Shown here one piece after another: positions 9,801-18,513 of a stretch of 64,000 nucleotides of DNA (position 1 is the stretch's first letter; every line of letters begins with the position of its first letter). The notes under the pieces are model-generated. The model saw only the letters and a list, made by a program, of their open reading frames with translations. It ran no database searches and was not told the origin of the DNA. The DNA is taken from positions 77,826 to 141,825 of the forward strand of contig JAHLWT010000307.1 in the NCBI GenBank assembly GCA_019057775.1. The letters are read 5' to 3'. The position numbers were made by a program, and so were the translations under genes. Source of the DNA: Promethearchaeota archaeon. Its GTDB lineage: Archaea > Asgardarchaeota > Lokiarchaeia > Sigynarchaeales > SOKP01.

Positions 9801-9874
9801 ATGCAATAATTATTAACCACTTTACGCATGATCAGATTTTTGCACAAATAATAACATGTGGAGGCGAAGATTAA
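6836..9874 (+). CDS. hdrA: double-length HdrA, flavin and iron-sulfur electron-bifurcating subunit
   Basis: 1012 residues against about 650 for methanogen HdrA. Order: FAD domain 1 (VLVIGGGVAG near residue 12, with the HdrA cluster site LDCSICILAPK), ferredoxin-like insertions (CVNCGKCAEKC; a second, irregular CRICEKTC group), then the usual HdrA N-terminal module beginning RIGVFVCHCGSN near 460 with NLYTCS and ASCTPRTH. FAD domain 2 follows (LVIGGGIAGM near 600) and two 4Fe-4S motifs at the C-terminus (CIGCEACIKIC, CKGCGVCAASC). This is the fused two-FAD arrangement known from sulfate reducers and Asgard genomes. ATG 6836 is chosen over an in-frame TTG at 6812 because the TTG lies inside the previous gene. 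HdrA hosts the bifurcating FAD in characterised complexes. Confidence 0.9.
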   Translation: MIKNNDPEKQVLVIGGGVAGISAALDLADQGQFVYLVEKKSSIGGKMAQLDKTFPTLDCSICILAPKMVECGRHPRIKLLTYSEVKSISGKVGNFKVKVLEKARFVIKDACVNCGKCAEKCPMRVDDEFDVKLRKRRAIYPYFIQGVPAIMTIDKEKCLWFTKNACRICEKTCDSDAIDFDQEDKEIEFNVASIIVATGFDLIDVSSLEMYGYGKYKNVVVSMEYERIMCASGPTKGEIVRLFDNKHPHKIGFILCVGSRNVGLKPYCSKICCMYATKEAILTMEHLPDAEILVYYNDLRTIGKNHNEFIERAKNEYKVHYIKGLPNKIYEDPETKDLKIRHTDFTTGEVKFEAVDMVVLFPAVIPSKGSKELNEILGVETDEHGFIKTALSTNNIETNIPGIYVCGSAHGPEDISTSVAEASGAASKAASRTSVVIAEEIKEDVIEKKISKDDPLRIGVFVCHCGSNIAGFVDVEKIAEEIKTVPDVAYVERNLYTCSEESQNSIVAAIEEYDLNRVIIASCTPRTHLPLFQGTCRKAGLNPYLVLFASIRELVSWVHMHEPEKATEKAKEQILMSIAKSRLLEPLYDIKVKVLPAALVIGGGIAGMTSSLAIAKKGFKVYIVEREENLGGFIRNLKTIDMEGTSSEQILNPVIQAIKTNPNIEIFTSSTIKTVSGSIGNFQVIIVQNGKENEIEIGTIIVAVGGQEFKPNGYYFYKENKNVFTNLEFEDLIGNKQLQDAESIAFIQCVGSREKEGRTYCSLTCCAESIKNALKVKKLYPNSQIFILYRDIRVFYEEELEYRKAREIGINFIQYSPENPPILKNINNKLVLEVFDSLTRMNFELSLNKIVLATPLIAWEENKKLSEMLKIPLDSNGFFLEAHPKLRPIDFATDGIFLCGTAHSPKNITESISQALGAASRALIPLMNGKAIAEGSTAEVNEDICIGCEACIKICPYNAISKEEDTDTVVVNKVLCKGCGVCAASCPQNAIIINHFTHDQIFAQIITCGGED

Positions 9875-10645
9875 ATGGAGTTTGAACCAAAAATTCTAGG
9901 CTTTTTATGTAATTGGTGTTCCTATGCTGGAGCTGATTTAGCGGGGGTTAGTCGAATCCAATATCCTACAAATATTAGAGTAATTCGAGTAATGTGCTCT
10001 GGGATGGTTGATCCTGTGTTTATAGCAGAAGCCTTCATACGAGGCATTGATGGAGTGCTTGTTTTAGGATGTCACTTAGGAGATTGCCATTATATAAGCG
10101 GCAATTATGAAACTGAATTAAAAATGAAAATGCTAAGTAGAGTATTAGATTTTATAAATTTTTCCGACCGTTTTCGTCTTGATTGGGTTTCTGCTTCAGA
10201 AGGTAATAAATTTGCACAGCTTGTTGGAGAATTTACAGAACATATTCGTAAATTAGGCCCATCTCCAATAAAAGATAAACAAATGAAAAAAAAAATAATT
10301 GATAATCTTAAAGCTATTAAAAACACTTTATTTGATAAAAAACTTAGAGGCTTAGTTGCAAGACAAAGAGAATTAATTACGGAAGGAAATGTATATGGTG
10401 AAGTGATACCATTGGAAAAATATGAGAAAATCCTTGATGATGCTATTCAAAATGAATTTATTCGTCATAGAATTTTGGAAAAAATAAAAGAAAAGGGTAA
10501 ATCTGTCCCTGAGATATCGAGAGAAATAAATGTTGAATCTCATAAAGTTTTACAACATATTGTAACATTGAGAGCTCGAGGGTTAGTCGATGTGGATGAA
10601 ATAAATGAAGAAATTCCAACATTCATTTCAATTAAGGAGGGGTAA
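9875..10645 (+). CDS. MvhD-like protein with C-terminal winged-helix domain
   Basis: Residues 1-135 are MvhD, with CNWCSYAGADL, VMCSGMV and LGCHLGDCHYISGN. Residues 140-256 are an addition: a charged helical linker, then IRHRILEKIKEKGKSVPEISREI and a V-ESHKVLQHIVTLRARGLV stretch that fit a winged helix-turn-helix. The ATG follows the hdrA stop with no gap. MvhD alone is an electron adaptor; the added wHTH could be a protein contact or could let a redox-sensing 2Fe-2S protein bind DNA. The domain assignment of the tail is by pattern and moderately sure; its role is inference. Confidence 0.82.
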   Translation: MEFEPKILGFLCNWCSYAGADLAGVSRIQYPTNIRVIRVMCSGMVDPVFIAEAFIRGIDGVLVLGCHLGDCHYISGNYETELKMKMLSRVLDFINFSDRFRLDWVSASEGNKFAQLVGEFTEHIRKLGPSPIKDKQMKKKIIDNLKAIKNTLFDKKLRGLVARQRELITEGNVYGEVIPLEKYEKILDDAIQNEFIRHRILEKIKEKGKSVPEISREINVESHKVLQHIVTLRARGLVDVDEINEEIPTFISIKEG

Positions 10646-10647
10646 AA

Positions 10648-13600
10648 ATGGAAAAAATCGGCTCAGTTTTAGTTATTGGAGGAGGAATTGCTGGAATACA
10701 AGCATCAATGGATCTAGCTGATTCTGGTTTTAAAGTATATCTAGCCGAATCAACAATGAGCATCGGCGGAGTAATGTCACAGTTAGACAAAACATTTCCA
10801 ACTAATGATTGTGCAATATGCATCCTTGCACCAAAATTAGTGGCCACAGGAAGACACGAAAATATCACTTTATTAATTAATACTAATATTGAAAAGATTG
10901 AGGGTGAAGCAGGTAATTTTTCAGTCGAACTTAAGCAAAAAACATTATTATTAGATGAAGAAAAATGCACGGGATGTGGTGTTTGTGCTAGAGAATGTCT
11001 TGTAGACGCAATTGACTTCTTTAATGAAGGGTTCTCTAATAGAACGGCTATTTCCGTAAAGTTTCCTCAAGCAGTTCCATTAGTCTTTTCTATAGACCAA
11101 GAAATATGCATAGGATGCGGTTTTTGTAAAGGAGTTTGTAAAGCTAAAGCAATAGATTACACCCTTGAGGATAAATTTACTACTTTGAACGTTGGAGCTA
11201 TTGTTTTAGCACTTGGGTTTGATGAATATGATCCTAGTCTTACACAACAATATGGGTACAGCAAATATTTGAATGTGGTCACTAGTATTGAATTTGAACG
11301 AATATTAAGTGCAAGTGGTCCACATTCGGGACTTATTCTTAGACCCTCAGATGGAATTATTCCAAGAAAAATAGCATTTTTGCAATGTGTTGGTTCAAGA
11401 GATAAAAAACACGGTGCAGAATATTGTTCTTCAGTTTGTTGTATGTATACTGCCAAAGAAGCTGTTATTGCGAAAGAACATATGGAAATCATTGAACCCA
11501 CGATTTTTTCAATGGATGTGAGAGCTGTTGGAAAAGATTTCGATAAGTATATTGAACGTGCTCAAGATGAATATGGTATAAGATATATTAGAAGCAGAGT
11601 ATCCGATATTAAGGAAATATCAGAGACAAAAAATCTAATTCTTCATTTTGAAAATGAAGAAGGAAAGGTTGTTAGTGAAATTTTTAATCTAGTTGTTTTA
11701 GCTGTAGGAACGTTACCAAATCATAGCACAAAAGAGTTAGCAAAAAAATTAAATGTTGAATTGAATGAATATGGTTTTTGTAAGACAAAACCATTCTCCC
11801 CGGTAGAATCATCAAAGGAAGGAATTTATGTATGTGGTATGATTTCAGAACCTAAAGATATTCCAGAAACAGTGGTAGAGGCGAGTGCTGCCGCAGGTGC
11901 TGTAAATATTCTTTTATCTGATGTTAGGAACACATTAGTCACTGAAAAAGAATTACCAAAAGAAATTGATATAAGTGGAGAACCCCCTCGGATAGGTGTT
12001 TTTGTATGCCATTGTGGTATTAATATTGGAGGCGTTGTGGATGTTCCTGAAGTCGTTGAATATGCAAGTCAATTACCAGATGTAATTTATGCAGAAAGAA
12101 ATTTATATACATGCTCCGCTGATACCCAAATTAATATGAAAGAACGAATTAAAGAACATAATTTAAATAGAGTTATAGTTGCTTCATGTACGCCAAGAAC
12201 TCATGAGCCCCTATTTCAAGCAACTATAAGAGAAGCAGGATTGAATAAATATCTCTTTGATTTAGCTAATATTAGAGACCAATGTTCCTGGGTTCATATG
12301 CATGAACCAGAGGAAGCAACAGAGAAAGCAAAGGATCTAGTGAGAATGGCTATCGCAAAAGCTCGAAAATTAGTTCCTCTTCAAGAACAGCAAGTAGAAG
12401 TGATACACAAGGGAATGGTAATTGGCGGAGGAGTTGCAGGGATGACAGCAGCGTTGAATCTCGCAAATCAAGGTTTTGAAGTTTTTCTCGTTGAGAAAAG
12501 CCAAAATATAGGAGGATTCTCTAATAATATTTATCAAACTATAGAGAATTATAATGTTCAGGAATTTATTAAAAATTTAATAAAAAAGGTCAATGATCAT
12601 AAGCTTATTAATGTATTTCTTAATGCAAAAATTAGTTCCATTGAAGGATATGTCTGTAATTTCACATCCAACATAATTTATGGTCAAGAAAAGCAAAGAA
12701 AAGAATTTAGGCATGGGATCATTATTTTAGCAACTGGAGCTTACGAATACCAACCTAAAAACGGAGAATTTCTTTTCGGTGAGGATGATAGAGTCTTATT
12801 ACAATCAGATCTTGAAAAAATTCTCTATACTGAAAAAGAGAAAATTAATGATCTAAAATCAATAGTGATGATACAGTGTGTAGGCTCAAGAAATGAGGAT
12901 CATCCTTATTGTAGTAGAATGTGTTGTAGTGAAGCTATTAAAAATGCATTAAAAGCAAAAGAAATTAATCCAAATCTTAATATCACAGTTTTATATAGGG
13001 ATATTAGAACATATGGCTTTAAAGAAAAATATTATAATTTAGCAAGAGAAAGAGGAGTAATTTTTCTAAGATATAGAGATGATAAACCTCCAGAAATTAA
13101 ATTAGAAAATGGCAATTTAAGTATTTATATAACCAAACCAGATATTGGAGATATCAAGATGAATGCTGATTTGGTTGCTCTAAGCGTGGGTATAGTTGCT
13201 GATGGTAAAGCAAACGAAAATTTAGCAAAAATGTTAAAGGTTCCTACAAATGATGATAATTTCTTTTTAGAGGCTCATGTAAAACTCCGACCATCAGATT
13301 TTGCAACCGATGGTATCTTTTTATGTGGTACTGCTAGAGGAACAGCAACAATTAGAGAAAGTATAGCACAAGCAATGTCTGCTGCTTCTAGAGCTACTAC
13401 CATTTTATCTAAAGATATATTAATAACTGAAGGTGTTATTTCCAAGGTTGATCCCGCTTTATGTATCGGTTGTAATAGATGTGCTGAAGTTTGTAGTTAT
13501 GGTGCAGTTGGTGTAAAATACGAAGAAGGTTTAATGATCTCTGAAGTAAATCCTTTACTTTGTAAAGGATGTGGAGATTGCGCTGCTGAGTGTCCAGCAG

Positions 13601-14109
13601 AAGCTATAACGATGAGTCATTTTGGTCGCATTCAAATCGAACCAATGATAGCTGAAGCTGCTAAAGTTACAGTCAAAGATGGGCAACCTAGAATTGTAGC
13701 TTTTCTCTGTAACTGGTGTAGTTATGCCGGCGCAGATTTAGCTGGAGTAAGTCGATATCAATATCCTCCAAATATAAGAACTATAAGATTAATGTGTTCT
13801 GGGGGCATTCCTAAGAGCTTTATACTACAAGCGTTTTTAGAAGGTGCTGATGGTGTTTTTATAGGTGGATGTCATCTTGGAGATTGTCACTACATAGCTG
13901 GAAATCAAGATACATTAAGAAGAACTAATGAAATTGAACAAATAATAGAATCTCTCGGAATTAATCCGGGAAGGTTCATGCGAAGATGGGTTTCTGCTAG
14001 TGAAGGAAAGCTATTTGCTGAGATCATTACAGAATTTACTGAAAAATTAAAAAAATTAGGCCCTATTGAAAATGACTATAAAAAAGAAGAAATTCTAATA
14101 ACAAAATAA
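10648..14109 (+). CDS. hdrA: giant HdrA-HdrA-MvhD fusion
   Basis: 1153 residues. Order: FAD domain 1 with NDCAICILAPK, an inserted ferredoxin pair (CTGCGVCAREC, CIGCGFCKGVC), the HdrA N-module beginning RIGVFVCHCGIN near 450, FAD domain 2 (VIGGGVAGM near 590), a C-terminal ferredoxin pair (CIGCNRCAEVC, CKGCGDCAAEC), then a complete MvhD from about residue 1015 (CNWCSYAGADL, LMCSGG, GGCHLGDCHYIAGN). Unlike the other HdrA of this operon, its inserted ferredoxin cysteines are canonical. SD AGGAGG lies just before the ATG. The HdrA-MvhD fusion shows that the two proteins contact each other. Likely the core of the second bifurcating unit. Confidence 0.92.
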   Translation: MEKIGSVLVIGGGIAGIQASMDLADSGFKVYLAESTMSIGGVMSQLDKTFPTNDCAICILAPKLVATGRHENITLLINTNIEKIEGEAGNFSVELKQKTLLLDEEKCTGCGVCARECLVDAIDFFNEGFSNRTAISVKFPQAVPLVFSIDQEICIGCGFCKGVCKAKAIDYTLEDKFTTLNVGAIVLALGFDEYDPSLTQQYGYSKYLNVVTSIEFERILSASGPHSGLILRPSDGIIPRKIAFLQCVGSRDKKHGAEYCSSVCCMYTAKEAVIAKEHMEIIEPTIFSMDVRAVGKDFDKYIERAQDEYGIRYIRSRVSDIKEISETKNLILHFENEEGKVVSEIFNLVVLAVGTLPNHSTKELAKKLNVELNEYGFCKTKPFSPVESSKEGIYVCGMISEPKDIPETVVEASAAAGAVNILLSDVRNTLVTEKELPKEIDISGEPPRIGVFVCHCGINIGGVVDVPEVVEYASQLPDVIYAERNLYTCSADTQINMKERIKEHNLNRVIVASCTPRTHEPLFQATIREAGLNKYLFDLANIRDQCSWVHMHEPEEATEKAKDLVRMAIAKARKLVPLQEQQVEVIHKGMVIGGGVAGMTAALNLANQGFEVFLVEKSQNIGGFSNNIYQTIENYNVQEFIKNLIKKVNDHKLINVFLNAKISSIEGYVCNFTSNIIYGQEKQRKEFRHGIIILATGAYEYQPKNGEFLFGEDDRVLLQSDLEKILYTEKEKINDLKSIVMIQCVGSRNEDHPYCSRMCCSEAIKNALKAKEINPNLNITVLYRDIRTYGFKEKYYNLARERGVIFLRYRDDKPPEIKLENGNLSIYITKPDIGDIKMNADLVALSVGIVADGKANENLAKMLKVPTNDDNFFLEAHVKLRPSDFATDGIFLCGTARGTATIRESIAQAMSAASRATTILSKDILITEGVISKVDPALCIGCNRCAEVCSYGAVGVKYEEGLMISEVNPLLCKGCGDCAAECPAEAITMSHFGRIQIEPMIAEAAKVTVKDGQPRIVAFLCNWCSYAGADLAGVSRYQYPPNIRTIRLMCSGGIPKSFILQAFLEGADGVFIGGCHLGDCHYIAGNQDTLRRTNEIEQIIESLGINPGRFMRRWVSASEGKLFAEIITEFTEKLKKLGPIENDYKKEEILITK

Positions 14110-14147
14110 AATAATTATCAAATTCATAAAATTAGGTGTTTTTTAAG

Positions 14148-14846
14148 ATGATAATAACTAAACAAAAGAATATTGAAGAAATATATGAAATGATAATCCC
14201 ATACTCAAAAATCCTAGTTGCGGGGTGTGATGGATGTTGTCAACCTCCACGCTCAATTAACGAAGCAAAAGTACTAGCACAAATGCTCGAATTGAAAGCA
14301 AGGAGTAATAGAAAAGAATTAAAGTGGAAAGCTATCACTGTCCTAAGACAGTGTGATGATAGAATTGCAGCAACAACAATAAGACCCTTTATTGAAGAAT
14401 ATGATGCAATTGTATCCTTAGCATGTGGTTTAGGGGTAGGAATGTTAAATAGAATCTTTCCTACAATTCTCACTTTTCCAGCACAAGACAGTATGTTTGG
14501 TGGAGCAGAGAATAATGGAGAAAATTATTTTGTTGAGTATTGTGAAACTTGTGGAGAATGTCTACTTGGAGTTACAGGCGGTATTTGTCCTATGGCTGGA
14601 TGTGCTAAAAACCTGAGTAACGGTCCTTGTGGAGGACAAGTTGAAGGTAAATGTGAAGTAGGAGGATATATAAATGAATGTGCATGGGTGAAAATCTGGG
14701 AACGATTGAAGAAATTTAATAGACTAGATCTATTCACAATATATAGACCTCCAAGGAATTATCAGATATGGTCGAGCCCAAGATTTATGCATATTTATGA
14801 ACCTATTTCAAATGAAGAAAAACCAAAAAAGGAGGAAAAGGTATAA
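14148..14846 (+). CDS. metV: MetV, iron-sulfur/zinc subunit of methylene-THF reductase
   Basis: 232 residues of the MetV family (methylene-tetrahydrofolate reductase C-terminal-type protein), the obligate partner of the short MetF. It shows AGCDGCCQPP near the N-terminus, LACGLGVG in the middle, and a cysteine-rich end CETCGECL, GGICPMAGCAK, NGPCGGQ, GKCEVGG. ATG 14148 is used because AGGTG lies ten bases upstream; a GTG at 14136 would bury that site. The following metF start overlaps its end by a few bases. Position directly after hdrA-mvhD links the HdrA electron path to methylene-THF reduction, as in the Moorella MetVF-Hdr-Mvh complex. Confidence 0.88.
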   Translation: MIITKQKNIEEIYEMIIPYSKILVAGCDGCCQPPRSINEAKVLAQMLELKARSNRKELKWKAITVLRQCDDRIAATTIRPFIEEYDAIVSLACGLGVGMLNRIFPTILTFPAQDSMFGGAENNGENYFVEYCETCGECLLGVTGGICPMAGCAKNLSNGPCGGQVEGKCEVGGYINECAWVKIWERLKKFNRLDLFTIYRPPRNYQIWSSPRFMHIYEPISNEEKPKKEEKV

Positions 14847-14847
14847 A

Positions 14848-15780
14848 ATGCCACAGAGACCTGCTTACAGTAATTTAGTTAAAACAATCCGAGAAGGAAA
14901 GTTTGTATTCACTGGGGAATTAGAACCTGAGAAGGATATTGATTTAAAACATGTTCTACAATCTGCAGAAGCAATGAAAAATACCGGAAAAATAGTAGCA
15001 GCCAATGTTACAGATGGACCACAAGGAGATGCTTATACATGTTCCATGGTCCCTTGTTACTTAGTTCAAGAAAAAGTTGGATTAGAAACGATTTGGCAGA
15101 TGACTGTTAGAGATAGAAATCGAATTGCCTTATTTGGCGATATATTAGGTGGATCAATACTTGGCCTTAAAAATCTACTTGCATTAACGGGAGATCATTC
15201 TGCTCTTGGAGATCATAAAAATGCTAGAGCGGTTTATGATTTAGATTCTACTCAATTGATAGCTCTCGTTTCAAAGATGGTTGATGAAGGAACTGATTTA
15301 GAAGGAAATGAAATTAGAGGTGGAAAACCTCAGATAAATGTAGGGTGTGCCGCGAATCCAAATTCAAATCCAAGAGAGCCAGAACTTTTAAAAGTTGGTA
15401 GAAAGGTGGAGGTGGGGGCAGATTTTATCCAAACCCAAACTTCATTTGATGTTGATGATGGTATGGAGTTTCTAAAGGAATTAGATAAGTATAATATTCC
15501 TGTTTTACTTGGATTATTTCCAATAAAAAACTATGGTATTGCGTGGTATTTTAATGAATATATACCGGGTGTTTCTGTTCCTAAAGAATTTTTAAATGCT
15601 CTAAAAGCAACTAAAAAAATAAAAGATAAGCAAGAAAAATATGCCGCGATCGATAAAATTAATCTAGATTTTTACGTACCATTTATCAAAGAAATTAAAA
15701 AGACTACGAAAGCAGCCGGTATTCATTGTATGGCAGTCCATTACGAACGCTTGTTTCCACAGCTTTTTAGGGACCTATAA
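14848..15780 (+). CDS. metF: MetF, 5,10-methylenetetrahydrofolate reductase
   Basis: 310 residues with the MetF TIM-barrel pattern: FTGELEPEKD near the N-terminus, AANVTDGP, TVRDRNR, LTGDH in the flavin region, and HCMAVHYE near the C-terminus. It reduces methylene-tetrahydrofolate to methyl-tetrahydrofolate in the methyl branch of the Wood-Ljungdahl pathway. The ATG at 14848 has GGAGG upstream; the longer in-frame start at 14797 lies inside metV and is rejected. Last gene of the operon. MetF of this short type depends on MetV and an Hdr-type donor in Moorella, which the gene order here repeats. Confidence 0.9.
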   Translation: MPQRPAYSNLVKTIREGKFVFTGELEPEKDIDLKHVLQSAEAMKNTGKIVAANVTDGPQGDAYTCSMVPCYLVQEKVGLETIWQMTVRDRNRIALFGDILGGSILGLKNLLALTGDHSALGDHKNARAVYDLDSTQLIALVSKMVDEGTDLEGNEIRGGKPQINVGCAANPNSNPREPELLKVGRKVEVGADFIQTQTSFDVDDGMEFLKELDKYNIPVLLGLFPIKNYGIAWYFNEYIPGVSVPKEFLNALKATKKIKDKQEKYAAIDKINLDFYVPFIKEIKKTTKAAGIHCMAVHYERLFPQLFRDL

Positions 15781-15935
15781 ACCATTTTAGAGGATACATT
15801 AATTTAAATAAACTTGAAAAGAAATTTCCAATTTTTTTATAATATTTGGAACTGTAGAGGAGATAAAATATTATATATTACAACACATTATTATTGAAAG
15901 TTAACTACATAAATTTTCAAAACAAAAAAAGCATT

Positions 15936-15955
15936 CACTGCATGGCAGTGCTTTT
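15936..15955 (+). terminator. perfect hairpin plus T run between metF and the Lrp-type gene
   Basis: CACTGC and GCAGTG pair perfectly around ATG and are followed by CTTTT. The hairpin lies 155 bases after metF and 21 bases before the regulator's ATG. It may terminate the metVF transcript, or, being symmetric and next to the regulator start, be an autoregulatory operator. Confidence 0.45.
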
Positions 15956-15975
15956 ACCTAAATATAGGGTTGATT

Positions 15976-16443
15976 ATGAAAAACCTAGATGATAAGGATA
16001 AAAGAATTCTCGAAATGCTCCTCGAAGACTCAAGAAGGCCATATCATGAAATATCAAAAGATCCCAAAGTACAATTATCTGAGTCTACGGTAAGAAAAAG
16101 GGTTATAAAACTTCAAGCTGAAAAGGTAATCGAGAAATTTACTATAAAGATATGTCGCGAAGATGAAAGATGCATTATTGCATTTATTACCCTTATTCCA
16201 AAAACTCAAGCTGAAACAAAAGCGTTGTTGAGAGAAGCACAAATTCTTCCTCAATGTGAAGAAGTTTATTTCCTCGCTGGAGAATGTGGAGTTTTAGTAA
16301 AAGTTAATGTACCTGAAATTATTGAATTAGATGCTTTAATAGAATCATTTCGTGCTCGCGCTGATGTAAAAAGTGTCGAAAGAGTATGTGTGGTCCTAAG
16401 ACCAATAAAAACTGTTTCGCAATCTGAAAATCGTGTGTATTAA
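15976..16443 (+). CDS. Lrp/AsnC-family transcriptional regulator
   Basis: 155 residues. The N-terminal winged helix-turn-helix reads DKDKRILEMLLEDSRRPYHEIS followed by LSESTVRKRVIKLQ, the classic AsnC-type pattern. The C-terminal half is a RAM-like alpha/beta domain (ending VERVCVVLRPIK) that in the family binds a small effector and drives oligomerisation. It sits just after metVF with a symmetric hairpin before its start, so it may control this operon or itself; that is inference from position. ATG 15976 is preferred over TTG 15970. Confidence 0.85.
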   Translation: MKNLDDKDKRILEMLLEDSRRPYHEISKDPKVQLSESTVRKRVIKLQAEKVIEKFTIKICREDERCIIAFITLIPKTQAETKALLREAQILPQCEEVYFLAGECGVLVKVNVPEIIELDALIESFRARADVKSVERVCVVLRPIKTVSQSENRVY

Positions 16444-16604
16444 ATTTGAAATCATAATCGTACACTTTTACCCTTTTTTATTATTACTTTATCTTAAAGC
16501 AGTTCAGAATTTTTTTTTAGTGTTTTTTCTAATAATTCGTTAAAAGTGTCTCTTAGTTCGATTGTCCGGTGAGGAATTCTTTCTCCTATTGCCTTCTGAG
16601 CTCT

Positions 16605-18404
16605 TTATTCAATTAATTCTGCCAATTCATCAATTTTATCTGATAAATATTTAATACCTTTTTCCCAGAACGAGGAGTCATCCAGGTCAATACCAATTCC
16701 AGAAAGCATTTTTTTTGGAGTAAGGGAGCGTCCAATAGAGAGTAACTTTAGAAACTTTGGAATAAAAGTTTCTTTTTGATCAAGATATTGTTGATATATT
16801 GAGATTACTAAAAGATTTGACATGTTATATGCATACACATAGAATGGAACTTAAAGAAAATGAGAAACTACAAATACATAATTCTGATATTCTTCTTTAA
16901 TATTTGTCATCGAATTCCTAAACATTAGTTCCATTTCTTCAACAAAAGCTCCCCTGATATCATTCGTGGATGGCAATTTTTTTTCTAACAAATCATGCAT
17001 TCTTTTCTCAAACCTGTAGAAGGCATTTTGTCTATGGGAAGTAGCAAACTTCGACTCAATAAAACCACATAGCAACGAAATTTTTTCTTCCTTAGATAAA
17101 TCCGTGTTCATTAAATAATCGAAAGTAAGGATTTCATTGAAAACAGATGCGATTTCAGCAACCACCAAGGAAATATCTACATTTATAAAATTTTGAGTTT
17201 TCTGGATATAATACGCTTGAAATGCATGTCCAAATTCATGAGCAAGTGTTCTTACTGAATCTACATTACCAGTAAAGTTAACGAACACGAAAGGATAATG
17301 ATTCATTTTACCATGAGCACAAAAAGCTCCTCTATTTTTTCCTTTACGATGTGTCACATCTATATGTCCTAATTCATTCATTTTTTCCATAATATCACGA
17401 AATTCTGGATGAAATTTCTCGTCTGCGGTTTTAATTAACTCTAATGCTTCCTCATACGTATACTCCTTTAATGTTTGTCCGATTGGTGCATATAAATCAG
17501 ACATATGCAATTCTTCAAGATTCAAGATTTTCTTCTTTAAGTTATAATATTTCTCCACAATAGGATAGCTCTCAGTGGTTACTTCTCCTATTGCTTCGAC
17601 GCTTTTAGCACTTACTTCATTCTCAAGGTTTCTTGCAGAAATAGGGTTATCATACTTTTTCTCTTTGCTCTCTAAATCCCAATTCTTTAATACATTGTTG
17701 AAAATATGCGTAAATATCATCTTATATTTCTCATATTCTTGCATCATTGTTCGTAGCGCTTTAAGGCGAAGATCTCTGTTTGACTGATACATAAAAGAAA
17801 ATAACTCTGCTTCAGTAAGTTTCTTCATTTCACCTTCCACTTCAAAATCAAATATGAAGCTGCTCTTTAATTCTCCATAGAGTTTAATGAACCCATTTAC
17901 ACCGGTAAAATCTTTCATTAAAGTAATTTGTTCTTCTTTTTCAGAAAGTTGATGTATCTTCTTTAATCGATTAAATTTAAGTTCATGAGAATAATTTGTT
18001 AATTCTGGAGCTTTTATAAGTTCATTAAATTTATCATCTGAAATTATATTTAGTTCTAAGTAAAAGAATAGTATATTTCTCTCGATTTTAGTGTTAAACT
18101 CGTTTATTTTCGCATTAAATGATTTTATATCGTCATCAAGAGAATTTATTAGATAAATTAGTTGAGAATAGAGTTTTAAATAAAATAACTTTTCTTTAAT
18201 TGATTCATAAGCCTTAAACCATTCTACAAGTTGGGCAGGAGGGAGGGAAGGATCACTTAATTTACCTTTTACCTTTCTATTGAACTCATCAGCCTCTTTT
18301 TCGATTTGTTGCATATCATTTTCTATTTTGGAATCGTTAATACTAGAATAAAAACCACTTAAATCCCATCTAATGACTTCTTCTGTCATATTACATTGAA
18401 ACAA
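16605..18404 (-). pseudogene. pepF: M3-family oligoendopeptidase F, interrupted by one in-frame TAA
   Basis: Zinc metallopeptidase of family M3 (oligoendopeptidase F), which cleaves short peptides in the cytoplasm. The zinc-binding HEFGH motif is in LAHEFGHAFQAYY near residue 395. Reading stops at TAA (16851-16853) after VVSHFL, but the same frame continues without gap through VPFYVYAYNM to the normal family end (IGIDLDD, W, DELAELIE) at 16605. One base change would restore a full protein of about 599 residues; there is no frameshift. Either a recent pseudogene or a sequence error. The catalytic centre lies before the stop, but the missing C-terminal helices normally close the active-site channel. 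Confidence 0.85.
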
Positions 18405-18513
18405 TAAACATTATTTGAACTTTACTTAAAAATAAAGATAAATAGTGTTCTCCCTTCAAAACACAAAGATTTCGCCCTTGAATTAATTCCCCCTAAACGA
18501 TATTGCTAAATAC

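Noticed and set aside
16838..16853. Frameshift in pepF
   Set aside because: Both parts are in the same frame with four sense codons between; the break is a TAA substitution, not a shift.
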